A DNA stretch of 64,000 nt. It comes from Wenxinia saemankumensis (GTDB taxonomy: Bacteria; Pseudomonadota; Alphaproteobacteria; Rhodobacterales; Rhodobacteraceae). The position numbers and the translations under genes are program-made. Shown here one piece after another: positions 44,991 to 54,385 of the stretch. The DNA is taken from positions 620,001 to 684,000 of the forward strand of contig NZ_FQYO01000001.1 in the NCBI RefSeq assembly GCF_900141735.1. Direction: 5' to 3'. How positions within the stretch are numbered: the first letter of the stretch is position 1; the number at the start of each line of letters is the position of its first letter. The notes beneath the pieces are model-generated. The model ran no database searches, was not told the origin of the DNA, and saw only the letters and a program-made list of their open reading frames with translations.

Positions 44991-46027
44991 GCCCCGGTCC
45001 CCGTCATCACGGGCACGCCCGGAGCCGTCGGTCCGTCGAAGGCGGCGAGCGCGTCCGAGACGCCCGCGAGGTCGATCCGCTGCCCGATCATCGGCGCGAA
45101 ATCCACCGCGCCGCCCGCGATCAGCGAGAAGAGCGAGGGATAGCGATGCGCCGGCATCCCCTTCGAGCCGTAGAGGGCGAGGTTCTTCATGAAGACGGCG
45201 TTGAGATCGATCTCCATCCGCGCGGTATGGCCGATCGGCATGCCGCATTGCACGTGCCGACCCAGCGGCCGCAGACAGGCGAGCGAGGCGTTGAGCGTGG
45301 GCTCGATCCCCACCGCCTCGACGCTGACATGGGCGCCGCCGCCGGTGATCTCGCGGATCCGCTCGACCGCGTCCGGACCCCGCGCGTTCACCGCCGCCTC
45401 GGCGCCGTGCGCGCGGGCGAAGTCCAGCTTCTCGTCCACCACGTCCACGGCCACGACCCGCGCCCCCATCGCCCGGCCGATCAGCAGCGCGGCAAGGCCG
45501 ACGCCCCCCGTGCCGTGGATCGCCAGCCATTCGCCGGGGGCGAGGGCGGCGCGGTCCGTCAGCGCGTGGTAGGCCGTCATCACCCGGCAGCCGAGGCCGG
45601 CCGCGGTGACGGGGTCGAGGAAGTCCGGCAGCCGGTGCAGGTTCTGCGCCGCCCGCGGCACCGCCACGTAGTCGGCGAACGCGCCCGGCGCGCCGAGGCC
45701 GGGATAGACCATGTCGGGGCAGGTATGCTCCTGCCCCGCACGGCAGGCCGGGCATTGCCCGCAGGACACCAGGAACGGCGCGACCACCACCTCGCCCGCG
45801 GCCCAGCCGGCGCGGGGCCCCGCCTCCACCACCTCGCCGCAATATTCGTGGCCGAGGATCGCGCCGGGCTTCACCCGCGGATGCTCTCCCGTCCAGGCAT
45901 GCCAGTCCGACCGGCAGACGCCGCAGGCCAGCACCTTCAGCACCACCCCGTCCTCGGGGCACGCCGGGTCCGGCGCGGTCTCGATCTGCAGCGGCGCGCG
46001 GTATTCCCGCAGGATCGCCGCCCGCAT
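44987..46027 (-). CDS. zinc-dependent alcohol dehydrogenase (MDR)
   Basis: A 346-residue MDR family protein. Catalytic zinc ligands are visible in VCRSDWHAW and GHEYCGEV, and the structural-zinc cysteines are in VSCGQCPACRAGQEHTC. The NAD(P) motif GTGGVGLAALLIG and a following VAVDVVDEKL suggest NAD preference. It ends APGVPVMTG. Substrate unknown. Linked by TGATG to purS and ATGA to the nucleotidase, it is one of three non-purine genes inserted between purS and purQ. Confidence 0.9.
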   Translation of the reverse strand: MRAAILREYRAPLQIETAPDPACPEDGVVLKVLACGVCRSDWHAWTGEHPRVKPGAILGHEYCGEVVEAGPRAGWAAGEVVVAPFLVSCGQCPACRAGQEHTCPDMVYPGLGAPGAFADYVAVPRAAQNLHRLPDFLDPVTAAGLGCRVMTAYHALTDRAALAPGEWLAIHGTGGVGLAALLIGRAMGARVVAVDVVDEKLDFARAHGAEAAVNARGPDAVERIREITGGGAHVSVEAVGIEPTLNASLACLRPLGRHVQCGMPIGHTARMEIDLNAVFMKNLALYGSKGMPAHRYPSLFSLIAGGAVDFAPMIGQRIDLAGVSDALAAFDGPTAPGVPVMTGTGA

Positions 46028-46257
46028 CAGGCCAGCTCGACCCGGTAGCTCTCGATCACGGTGTTGGCGAGGAGCCGCTCGCACATGGCGCGCACCTCCG
46101 CCTCGCCGGTGCCGTCGGCGAGGTCGAGCTCGATCACCTTGCCCTGCCGCACGCCGCCGACCCCGTCGAAGCCCAGCGCGCCCAGCGCGTGGCGGATCGC
46201 CTCTCCCTGCGGGTCGAGCACGCCGTCCTTCAGCATCACGGTGACACGGGCTTTCAT
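46027..46257 (-). CDS. purS: phosphoribosylformylglycinamidine synthase subunit PurS
   Basis: A 76-residue protein that bridges PurL and PurQ in the three-subunit FGAM synthetase. MKARVTVMLKDGVLDPQGEAIRHALGALGF is the family signature when split, and it ends VIESYRVEL. It sits 52 bp after purC. The stop shares a base with the next ATG (TGATG). Confidence 0.94.
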   Translation of the reverse strand: MKARVTVMLKDGVLDPQGEAIRHALGALGFDGVGGVRQGKVIELDLADGTGEAEVRAMCERLLANTVIESYRVELA

Positions 46258-46309
46258 GGGCGCTCCCCTTCCCTCTTCGCAGGGATCACAAATACCTCGG
46301 CCGGACGCT

Positions 46310-47071
46310 TCAGTTGATGAGCGTCGGCTTGGGCCGGTGGGTGACGTTGGACGGCAGGACGCCCAGCCGCCGGGCGACCTCGGTATAGGCATCGGCGAGG
46401 CTGCCGAGATCGCGGCGGAACACGTCCTTGTCCAGCTTCTGCCCGCTCTCGATGTCCCACAGGCGGCAGCTGTCGGGGCTGATCTCGTCGGCGACGACGA
46501 GTCGGGGATAGTCGTTCTCCCAGATCCGGCCGATCTCGATCTTGAAATCGACCAGCTTGATCCCGACACCGTGCATCACCCCGGCCATGAAGTCGTTCAC
46601 CCGCAGCGCGAGGGCGACCATGTCGTCCATGTCCTGCTGCGACGCCCAGCCGAAGGCGATGACGTATTCCTCGGGGACGAGCGGATCGCCCAGCGCGTCG
46701 TCCTTGTAGCAGAACTCGACGATCGGGCGGGGCAGCGCCGTGCCCTCCTCCAGCCCCAGCCGCTTGGCCATGGATCCGGCGGCGAAGTTGCGCACGATCA
46801 CCTCGAGCGGGATGATCTCGACCTGGCGGATCAGCTGCTCGCGCATGTTGAGGCGGCGGATGAAATGGGTCGGCACGCCGATCGCGCCGAGGCCGGTCAT
46901 GAAGAACTCGCTCAGGCGGTTGTTCAGCACGCCCTTGCCGTCGATCACGTCCTTCTTGGCGCCGTTTCCGGCGGTCGCGTCGTCCTTGAAGTACTGCACG
47001 AGCGTGCCCGGCTCCGGCCCTTCGTAGAGGATCTTCGCCTTGCCCTCGTAGACTTTCTTGCGACGCGCCAT
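46310..47071 (-). CDS. purC: phosphoribosylaminoimidazole-succinocarboxamide synthase
   Basis: A 253-residue SAICAR synthetase of the purine pathway: [18 protein letters not shown], then [14 protein letters not shown], and [11 protein letters not shown] with [12 protein letters not shown], all SAICAR-synthetase signatures. Start at ATG 47071. First gene of the minus-strand purine array; its promoter must lie in the 130-bp gap shared with the ATPase inhibitor gene. Confidence 0.96.
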   Translation of the reverse strand: MARRKKVYEGKAKILYEGPEPGTLVQYFKDDATAGNGAKKDVIDGKGVLNNRLSEFFMTGLGAIGVPTHFIRRLNMREQLIRQVEIIPLEVIVRNFAAGSMAKRLGLEEGTALPRPIVEFCYKDDALGDPLVPEEYVIAFGWASQQDMDDMVALALRVNDFMAGVMHGVGIKLVDFKIEIGRIWENDYPRLVVADEISPDSCRLWDIESGQKLDKDVFRRDLGSLADAYTEVARRLGVLPSNVTHRPKPTLIN

Positions 47072-47201
47072 CGACAATACTCCGCTGCCCCGCCGGGAGG
47101 GGCAGGGCCTTGCGGCCTCTTACGGCAAGGCCCCCTTGCGGGCAAGCCGGGCGCTGGTCATATCCTCCCCCGGAGACAGCAGCTTGCCGAGGAGAATGCA
47201 G

Positions 47202-47516
47202 ATGGCCCAGTTCGACGACCGTCAGAAAGGCTTCGAGGCGAAGTTCGCCCACGATTCCGAGATGCAGTTCAAGGCCGAGGCGCGGCGCAACCGCCTGCTC
47301 GGCCAATGGGCCGCCGGAAAGCTGGGCAAGACCGGCGACGAGGCCGAGGCCTACGTCAAGGAGGTCATCCGCGCCGATTTCGAGGAGGCGGGGTCCGAGG
47401 ACGTGGTGCGCAAGGTCGCCGCCGACCTGCAAGGCAAGGCGACCGAGGACGAGGTCCGCGCCAAGCTCGACGAATGCCTGGTCGAGGCGAAGGGCCAGCT
47501 CGCCGACGAGAACTGA
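47202..47516 (+). CDS. F1-ATPase inhibitor zeta subunit (DUF1476)
   Basis: A 104-residue helical protein that matches the zeta subunit described for Paracoccus F1FO-ATPase: FDDRQKGFEAKFAHDSEM, FKAEARRNRLLGQWAAGKLG, and YVKEVIRADFEEAGSEDV. In Paracoccus zeta blocks ATP hydrolysis by inserting its N terminus into F1. Two ATGs are 6 nt apart; GAGGAG spacing favours 47202. Divergent from purC. Confidence 0.92.
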   Translation: MAQFDDRQKGFEAKFAHDSEMQFKAEARRNRLLGQWAAGKLGKTGDEAEAYVKEVIRADFEEAGSEDVVRKVAADLQGKATEDEVRAKLDECLVEAKGQLADEN

Positions 47517-47593
47517 TCGCGACCCGCCCCGCCTTAACGCGCCGTTGAGACCCCGCCCCTAGACCGCCCCCCGGGACAACCGGGAAGGGTCGG

Positions 47594-49540
47594 ATGATGG
47601 CGGTCGGGATCGCGGCAGGCGGCGCGCGGCGCGGGTCATGGCGCATGGCGGCGGGGCTCGCGGGTCTCGCGCTGGGCCTGTGGTTGCTGGGGCGCATCGG
47701 GCAGGACCTCGATCTCGGCGACCTGCGCGGGGCGCTCGGTCGGGTGCCGCCCGCCGGTTACGGCATGGCGCTGCTGGCCGCCGCCGCCGGGCTCTGGGCG
47801 ATGGGGCGGCTCGACGCCGCGATGCACCGGGCGCTGGGAACCGGGATCGCGCCGGCCCGCGCCGCGCGGGCGGCGACCGTGGCGGTCGCGATCAGCCAGA
47901 CTGCGGGATTCGGCCTGGTCACCGGCGGCCTCGCCCGGTGGCGCGCTTTGCCGGGGGCGGCACCGCTCGCCGTCGGGCACGTCACCGCCTTCGCCTCGCT
48001 CTCCTTCCTCGCCGCGGCCGCGGCACTCGCGCTCGCCGCGCGGGCGCTCGGCGCGGGCGAGGTGCTGCCGCTGGTCGGGCTGGCGCTGGTCGGGGGCGCC
48101 CTGCTGCGCGCCGGTCTCGTCCGGCCGGCCTGGGCCGCGCTCTGGACCACCGCGCTCGACACGGCGCTGGCGGCGGCCGCGCTCTGGCTGCTCTGGGGGG
48201 GCGGCCCGGCCAGCGGGCTGTCCTTCACCGCCTTCTACGCGATCTTCGTGCTCGCCTTCTGGACCGGACTCGTCAGCCAGTCGCCCGGCGGGCTCGGCGT
48301 GTTCGAGGCCGCGATGATCGCGATGCTGCCGGGGGGCGCGACGGCCGACCTCGTCGCGGCGCTGCTGGTCTGGCGGCTGGTCCTCTTCGCGCTGCCCGCC
48401 ATCCTCGCGCCGCTCGCCCTGATCCGCCCGCGCCCCGGGGAGGACCTCGCCCCCCTGCCCGCTTCGGCCGCCCGCGCCCTCTCGCGGCGGATGGACGATC
48501 CCGACTGGGCCCTGATCGCGCAGGGCGGCGGCATCGTCGCCCCGGGCGGAGGCATCGCGTGGCATCGCCGGGTCTGCGCGGGCCTGCTGATGACCCTCGG
48601 CGCGCCGTCGCGTCTGCCGGGCCCCGCGGACCTCGCCGCCCTCCGGCGCGCGGCCGAGGACGAGGGGACCACGCCGCTGCTCTACCGCCTGCCGCCGCGC
48701 GCGGCGGCCCGGATACGACAGCTGGGCTGGGCGGTCGTGCGGGTCGGGCGCGAGGCGCGGATCGACCTGCCCGCATGGCGTCTCGACGGCCCCGAGCGCC
48801 GGCAGCTGCGCCGCAAGGTCGCCGCCGCGCGCAAGGCCGGCCTGCGGGTCGAGATCCGCCCCCCCGGCGCGCCCCTTCCGCTGGAGGCGATGGAGGCCAT
48901 CCACCGGGAATGGGAGGCCGGCCGCCGGTTCGAGCGCGGGCTGGTCATGGGCCGCTTCGCCCCCGATCTCTTCACCACGCAGAGCGTCGCGCTCGGCTGG
49001 CAGGACGAACGCCTCGTCGCCTTCGCCAGCTTCCTCGTCACCGACGTGATCTGGGGTCTCGACCTCATGCGGCAGCGCGCGGACGTTCCCCCCGGCACGA
49101 TGCAGGGCCTCGTCGTCGCCGCGATCGAGGCGGCGGGGCGGGCCGGGGCGCGGACGATGTCCCTCTCGACCCTCCCCGATCCCGAGGGGCGCCTGGTCCG
49201 CGCCCTCACCCGGCGGACACGCACGGGCCTGCACCAGTTCAAGGCGTCCTTCGGCCCCGACTGGCGGCCGGTCCATGCCGCCGCGCCGAACCGGATCGCC
49301 CTCGCCCTCGGGCTCGCGCGGCTGACCCAGGCGATCCGCTGGCCGGGCCGGCTGCCCCCCGGGGCGGTCACGACCCTCGCGATGCGATCCGGAGGCGCGG
49401 CAGGGCCCGTCGCGCCCCTTCCGGCGCGGTGCCCCCCTGCAGAAGCGTCGCCCCACCGGCTCGGGCGAGCCGGCGCGAAGGGGGGCGGCCCCGCCAGCGA
49501 CATTGCCGGGGACAAAGTGCACCGGCGCGTTTCGGTTTGA
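47594..49540 (+). CDS. MprF-like membrane protein with DUF2156 aminoacyl-transferase domain
   Basis: A 648-residue protein. The N-terminal ~290 residues hold about seven membrane helices of the UPF0104/flippase type (QTAGFGLVTGGLARWR and QSPGGLGVFEAAMIAMLPGG are typical). The C-terminal domain (~300-610) is a DUF2156 GNAT-like fold (RRKVAAARKAGLRVEIR, HREWEAGRRFERGLVMG, GTMQGLVVAAIEAAG) that in MprF adds an amino acid from aminoacyl-tRNA to phosphatidylglycerol. Classic MprF has ~14 helices and ~850 residues, so this is a short form. Lysyl, alanyl or another acyl specificity cannot be told. Confidence 0.85.
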   Translation: MMAVGIAAGGARRGSWRMAAGLAGLALGLWLLGRIGQDLDLGDLRGALGRVPPAGYGMALLAAAAGLWAMGRLDAAMHRALGTGIAPARAARAATVAVAISQTAGFGLVTGGLARWRALPGAAPLAVGHVTAFASLSFLAAAAALALAARALGAGEVLPLVGLALVGGALLRAGLVRPAWAALWTTALDTALAAAALWLLWGGGPASGLSFTAFYAIFVLAFWTGLVSQSPGGLGVFEAAMIAMLPGGATADLVAALLVWRLVLFALPAILAPLALIRPRPGEDLAPLPASAARALSRRMDDPDWALIAQGGGIVAPGGGIAWHRRVCAGLLMTLGAPSRLPGPADLAALRRAAEDEGTTPLLYRLPPRAAARIRQLGWAVVRVGREARIDLPAWRLDGPERRQLRRKVAAARKAGLRVEIRPPGAPLPLEAMEAIHREWEAGRRFERGLVMGRFAPDLFTTQSVALGWQDERLVAFASFLVTDVIWGLDLMRQRADVPPGTMQGLVVAAIEAAGRAGARTMSLSTLPDPEGRLVRALTRRTRTGLHQFKASFGPDWRPVHAAAPNRIALALGLARLTQAIRWPGRLPPGAVTTLAMRSGGAAGPVAPLPARCPPAEASPHRLGRAGAKGGGPASDIAGDKVHRRVSV

Positions 49541-49604
49541 TCTTGGCCCGCCCTCATGGCATGGCCCGCGCCGTGTCCGCCCCTTGCCGCAGAAAGCGAC
49601 GCCC

Positions 49605-50633
<1,029 letters not shown>

Positions 50634-50666
50634 TCCCGCGCAGACACCTCGTGACGACGAAAAAGA

Positions 50667-50680
50667 GGCCCCGCGGGGCC
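50667..50680. terminator. terminator between methyltransferase gene and ndk
   Basis: A short GC stem (GGCCC 50667-50671 with GGGCC 50676-50680) lies between convergent genes. On the minus strand it is followed by CTCTTTTTCG, a proper T-run for ndk; on the plus strand by CCTTTCAC. Confidence 0.7.
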
Positions 50681-50710
50681 CCTTTCACGTTCCGGCGGTC
50701 GGGGCGGCGC

Positions 50711-51133
50711 TCAGCCGACCAGCTCGAGCCCCGAGAAGAAGAACGCGATCTCCTCCTTCGCGGCCTCGGGCGAGTCGGAGCCGTGGACCGAGTTCTCGCC
50801 CACGCTCTCGGCGAATTCGGCGCGGATCGTACCCGGCGCGGCATCGGCGGGGTTGGTCGCGCCCATCACGTCACGGTTCTTCTGGATCGCGCCCTCGCCC
50901 TCGAGGACCTGCACCACGACCGGCTCGGAGGCCATGAAGGTGGTCAGCTCGTCGTAGAAGGGACGCTCGGCATGGACCTTGTAGAACTCGCCGGCCTGCG
51001 CCTTGCTCAGGTGGATGCGCTTGGAGGCGACGACGCGCAGGCCCGCATCCTCGAATTTCTTGACGACGGCGCCGGTCAGGTTGCGGCGGGTGGCGTCGGG
51101 CTTGATGATCGACAGGGTGCGTTCGGTGGCCAT
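50711..51133 (-). CDS. ndk: nucleoside diphosphate kinase
   Basis: A 140-residue enzyme that equilibrates nucleoside di- and triphosphates. [21 protein letters not shown] is the start, and the phosphohistidine motif is [16 protein letters not shown]. Length and sequence are normal. A T-rich terminator follows. Confidence 0.97.
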   Translation of the reverse strand: MATERTLSIIKPDATRRNLTGAVVKKFEDAGLRVVASKRIHLSKAQAGEFYKVHAERPFYDELTTFMASEPVVVQVLEGEGAIQKNRDVMGATNPADAAPGTIRAEFAESVGENSVHGSDSPEAAKEEIAFFFSGLELVG

Positions 51134-51235
51134 GTTGGGCTCCTCGGATGGTGGATCGGGGCCGGCCGGTCGGGCCGCCGCCTGCGGTTTGCGCGCGCCC
51201 CCTAGCACGGGGGTCCGGGCTGGGAAAGCCGCCGC

Positions 51236-52624
51236 TCACGCCTCGGGCAGGACCGAAGCCTCGCGCCGGGCCGGGCAGTCCGCCCGGGGACAGATCCGGC
51301 AGCCGGGCCCGGCGGGATGGGTCGGGGCGGCGCCCGCCGGCGCGGCGCGCACCAGCATGGTCGAGAGCAGCAGTTCGGGGCCGCCGAACCCGGCGGGCCC
51401 CGACCGCTCGGCGACGGCGTGGACGGCGAAGCGGGGCGTGCCGTGGGTCGGCAGATCGACGATGCCGGCGATCCCCCGGCCCGGCGCGGCGAGCGCGGCG
51501 TAGAGCGGCCAGACCGGGCATCCGGCCCCGGTCCGGGGCAGCGCCAGCCCCGGCAGCGCGCGCAGCGACAGCAGCGCCCCCGCCCCGTCGCAGAGGGCGA
51601 GGCCGAAGGCCGGGTGCCCCGCCGATGGCGGCAGGGCGCCCAGACGCCGCAGCACCCGCGCCAGCGGCGCGTCGAAGCGGCGGGCGAGCGCGGCGGGATC
51701 GTGACCGCAGTCCCGCGCGGCCGCCGCGAAGGGGCCGAGCGGCAGCGAGGCCGCGTCCGCCCGGTAGCGGGCGAACCAGGCGGCGGCGAGCGGGCGCGCC
51801 CGCGGACCGAGGCCGGGCACGGCCGCGGCCAGGGCCTCCGGCGCGGCGGGCCGGTCCCCTTCGAGTTCGGCGACGTGATGCCCGATCCGGTCAAGATGGA
51901 CGGCGAAGGCGTCGGCCCCGCTGGTCCCCGCGTCGCCGCCCTCCGGCGCGACCGCCTCGGCGAGCGTCCGGCTCGCCTCGGCCAGGCGCACGCTGTCGGC
52001 ATGGATGTTGCGATGGAAACGGCGCAGCCAGTCGCCGTCCAGCGGCTCTCCCCCGTCGAGGATTGCGGCGGTGGAGCGGATCGCGGTCACGGTCGAGACC
52101 ACCTCGTGCAGCGAGGCGGCGAGCCGGGGGTCGTGGCCCAGCCGATCGGTGAGGGCGGCGATCTCGGCCCGGAGCGCGGCGATCCGCTCTGCCTGGGCGA
52201 CGATCAGCCCGGCCCAGCCCGGCCAGGCCTGGGCCAGCTCCTCGGCCCGGTCGATCTCGGGGGCCTCGCCCGTGTCGCCGCCCGCTCCGCCCTCCGTTCC
52301 GGCCCCCGTCCCGGCCCCGGTCCCGGCCCCCGTCCCGTCCCCTGTCCCGGCCCCGGCTGCGACGAGGGCGTCGAGCAGCTGCGTGCCCACCCCTTCGGTC
52401 AGGGCGGCGGGGGGCGCCTCGAGCAGGGCCGCGATCCGCAGCAGCAGCCGGCCGCCGATGCGGCGGCGATTGTGCTCGATCAGGTTCAGATAGGAGGGCG
52501 AGATGCCCGCCGCCTCGGCCAGGGCCGCCTGGGTCATGCCGCGGTCGATCCGCCGCGCGCGGATCCGCGTTCCGGCGAGCCGGTTGCGCGGCGATGCGGC
52601 AGAGGTTCGATCCCTAGCGACCAT
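51236..52624 (-). CDS. XRE-family regulator of the short-chain fatty acid (ScfR/PrpR) type
   Basis: A 462-residue regulator with an N-terminal XRE HTH (~18-75: RIRARRIDRGMTQAALAE, GISPSYLNLIEHNRR). The middle holds a Gly/Ala/Thr repeat tract (GAGTGAGTGAGT...) and the C-terminal half has the DUF2083-like domain with the closing CRICPRADCPARRE cysteine cluster typical of ScfR, PccR and RamB regulators. Those sense acyl-CoA and control acetate, propionate or glyoxylate genes. It is divergent from a transporter operon ending in acetyl-CoA synthetase, the expected type of target. Start taken at the ATG giving MVARDRTSAA. Confidence 0.88.
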   Translation of the reverse strand: MVARDRTSAASPRNRLAGTRIRARRIDRGMTQAALAEAAGISPSYLNLIEHNRRRIGGRLLLRIAALLEAPPAALTEGVGTQLLDALVAAGAGTGDGTGAGTGAGTGAGTEGGAGGDTGEAPEIDRAEELAQAWPGWAGLIVAQAERIAALRAEIAALTDRLGHDPRLAASLHEVVSTVTAIRSTAAILDGGEPLDGDWLRRFHRNIHADSVRLAEASRTLAEAVAPEGGDAGTSGADAFAVHLDRIGHHVAELEGDRPAAPEALAAAVPGLGPRARPLAAAWFARYRADAASLPLGPFAAAARDCGHDPAALARRFDAPLARVLRRLGALPPSAGHPAFGLALCDGAGALLSLRALPGLALPRTGAGCPVWPLYAALAAPGRGIAGIVDLPTHGTPRFAVHAVAERSGPAGFGGPELLLSTMLVRAAPAGAAPTHPAGPGCRICPRADCPARREASVLPEA

Positions 52625-52857
52625 TGGGCGGAGCCTCGCGAATGCTGCAGGTGCGGGAAAACGGATTGACGGATTTACCGCTACACTTGTCGACAGATTT
52701 ACAGAAAAACCGTGACGGGGGAACCGCTTGTTGAGAACGACCCCGCCTGCCCCGATGCTGGATCCGCGCGGGGTCCGCCCCGCATGCGACGGGGCGCGGC
52801 CAAGGGGGAGGAGACCCGGCCACCGCGCCCGCCGGATCGCCAACAAGGGAGGAAACG
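52625..52857. promoter_or_regulatory. divergent control region of the ScfR regulator and ABC-acs operon
   Basis: A 233-bp region with an AT-rich block at 52660-52715. It contains two 13-bp direct repeats, 52666-52678 and 52690-52702, 11 of 13 identical, 24 bp apart, and a perfect TGTCGACA palindrome at 52688-52695 overlapping the second. These are candidate binding sites for the adjacent regulator. Confidence 0.55.
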
Positions 52858-54252
52858 ATGTCCAGACACTTCACCCGCCGCGGCGTGCTCCGCACCGGCG
52901 CCGTGGCCGCGGGCGGCCTCGCGCTGCCGACATACCTGCGCGCGCAGGAATCGGGCTACACCAATGCCCCGCAGGGCGACACGGTCGTGCTCGGCTTCAA
53001 CGTGCCGCAGACCGGCGCCTATGCCGACGAGGGCGCGGACGAGCTGCGCGCCTTCGAGCTCGCGGTCGAGCATCTGAACGGTGAAGGCGACGGCGGGATG
53101 CTGAACACCTTCTCGAACAAGAACCTCGACGGGACGGGCATCCTCGGCAAGCGGGTGGAATACGTCACCGGCGACACCCAGACGAAGTCCGACATCGCCC
53201 GCGCCTCGGCCCAGTCGATGATCCAGCGCGATGGCGCGATCATGATCTCGGGCGGCTCGTCCTCGGGCCCGGCCGTCGCGGTCCAGGCGCTCTGCCAGGA
53301 GGCGGGCGTGATCTTCATGGCCGGCCTGACCCATTCCAACGACACCACCGGCAAGGACAAGAAGGCCAACGGCTTCCGCCACTTCTTCAACGCCTACATG
53401 TCGGGCGCCGCGCTCGGCCCGGTGCTGACGCAGGCCTATGGCGAGGGCCGTCGCGCCTATCACCTGACGGCCGACTACACCTGGGGCTGGACGCAGCAGG
53501 CCTCGATCGAGGCGGCGATGGGCTCCATCGGCAACTGGGAGATGGTGGAGAACGTGCTGACGCCGGTCGGCGCCGGGGACTTCTCGTCCTACATCGCGCC
53601 GGTGCTGAACTCGGGCGCCGACATCCTGGTCCTCAACCATTACGGCGGGGACATGGTGAACTCGCTCACCCAGGCGGTGCAGTTCGGGCTGCGCGACCGG
53701 CAGGTGAACGGGCACGACTTCCAGATCGTCGTGCCGCTCTATTCCGAGCTGATGGCCGCGGGCGCGGGCGAGGCGATCAAGGGCGTCTACGGCTCGATGA
53801 ACTGGAACTGGCAGCTCCAGGATGCCGGCTCGCAGGCCTTCACCCGGTCCTTCGGCGAGAAGTTCGGCTTCCCGCCCTCGAACGCGGCCCATACCTGCTA
53901 CGTGCAGACGCTGCTCTATGCCGACGCGGTCGCCCGGGCGGGCACGTTCAATCCCTGCGGCGTCGTCGAGGCGCTGGAGGGGCGCGACACTCCCGGCAGC
54001 CTGGAGGGGATCGACAGCGAGTCGAATACCGGCTTCCTCTTCGACGGCCTCGGCAACGGGCAGACGCTGTACCGCGCCGCCGATCACCAGTGCTTCAAGG
54101 ACGTACTCGTGATGAAGGGCGCCGAGGCGCCGACCTCGGCCTACGACACGCTCGAGATCGTGGAGGTCACCCCGACCGCGCAGGTCTGGTACGAGCCCGA
54201 CAACCCGATGTTCGAGGGCGGCGACCTCGGGGAATGCAACCCGGGCGCCTGA
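52858..54252 (+). CDS. Tat-exported ABC transporter substrate-binding protein (branched-chain amino acid/urea-amide class)
   Basis: A 464-residue periplasmic binding protein. The Tat-type signal is SRHFTRRGVLRTGAVAAGG with the twin arginines at 7-8. The mature fold belongs to the LivK/AmiC/UrtA type-I group (GFNVPQTGAYADEGADELRAFELAVEHLN split, ISGGSSSGPAVAVQALCQEAGVIFM, FRHFFNAYMSGAALGPV). It is larger than LivK (~370) and nearer in length to urea/short-chain amide and aromatic-acid binders. It heads an operon with its permeases, ATPases and acetyl-CoA synthetase. Ligand unknown; a short amide or carboxylate that yields acetate fits the operon best. Confidence 0.88.
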   Translation: MSRHFTRRGVLRTGAVAAGGLALPTYLRAQESGYTNAPQGDTVVLGFNVPQTGAYADEGADELRAFELAVEHLNGEGDGGMLNTFSNKNLDGTGILGKRVEYVTGDTQTKSDIARASAQSMIQRDGAIMISGGSSSGPAVAVQALCQEAGVIFMAGLTHSNDTTGKDKKANGFRHFFNAYMSGAALGPVLTQAYGEGRRAYHLTADYTWGWTQQASIEAAMGSIGNWEMVENVLTPVGAGDFSSYIAPVLNSGADILVLNHYGGDMVNSLTQAVQFGLRDRQVNGHDFQIVVPLYSELMAAGAGEAIKGVYGSMNWNWQLQDAGSQAFTRSFGEKFGFPPSNAAHTCYVQTLLYADAVARAGTFNPCGVVEALEGRDTPGSLEGIDSESNTGFLFDGLGNGQTLYRAADHQCFKDVLVMKGAEAPTSAYDTLEIVEVTPTAQVWYEPDNPMFEGGDLGECNPGA

Positions 54253-54259
54253 CGCCGGA

Positions 54260-54287
54260 TGCGGGGCGGGCCGGCGCCCGTCCCGCA
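54260..54287 (+). terminator. attenuator-like hairpin between binding-protein and permease genes
   Basis: An interrupted stem (54260-54271 with 54276-54287) of 10 paired bases with a short internal mismatch lies in the 133-bp gap after the binding-protein stop. Such hairpins commonly stabilise binding-protein mRNA and lower permease expression. The rest of the gap holds no gene. Confidence 0.6.
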
Positions 54288-54385
54288 CCCTCTCGCGCGG
54301 GGCGGCCCCTCGCCCGCCCCGCCCTTTCGCCCTGCCCCTTGGCCCGCGCGGCCCCGACCCGGCCCGCCGAACATCCGAGCGAGAC

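Noticed and set aside
49541-49604. SAM- or cobalamin-type riboswitch before the homocysteine methyltransferase.
   Set aside because: The gap is only 64 bp, too short for such a riboswitch.
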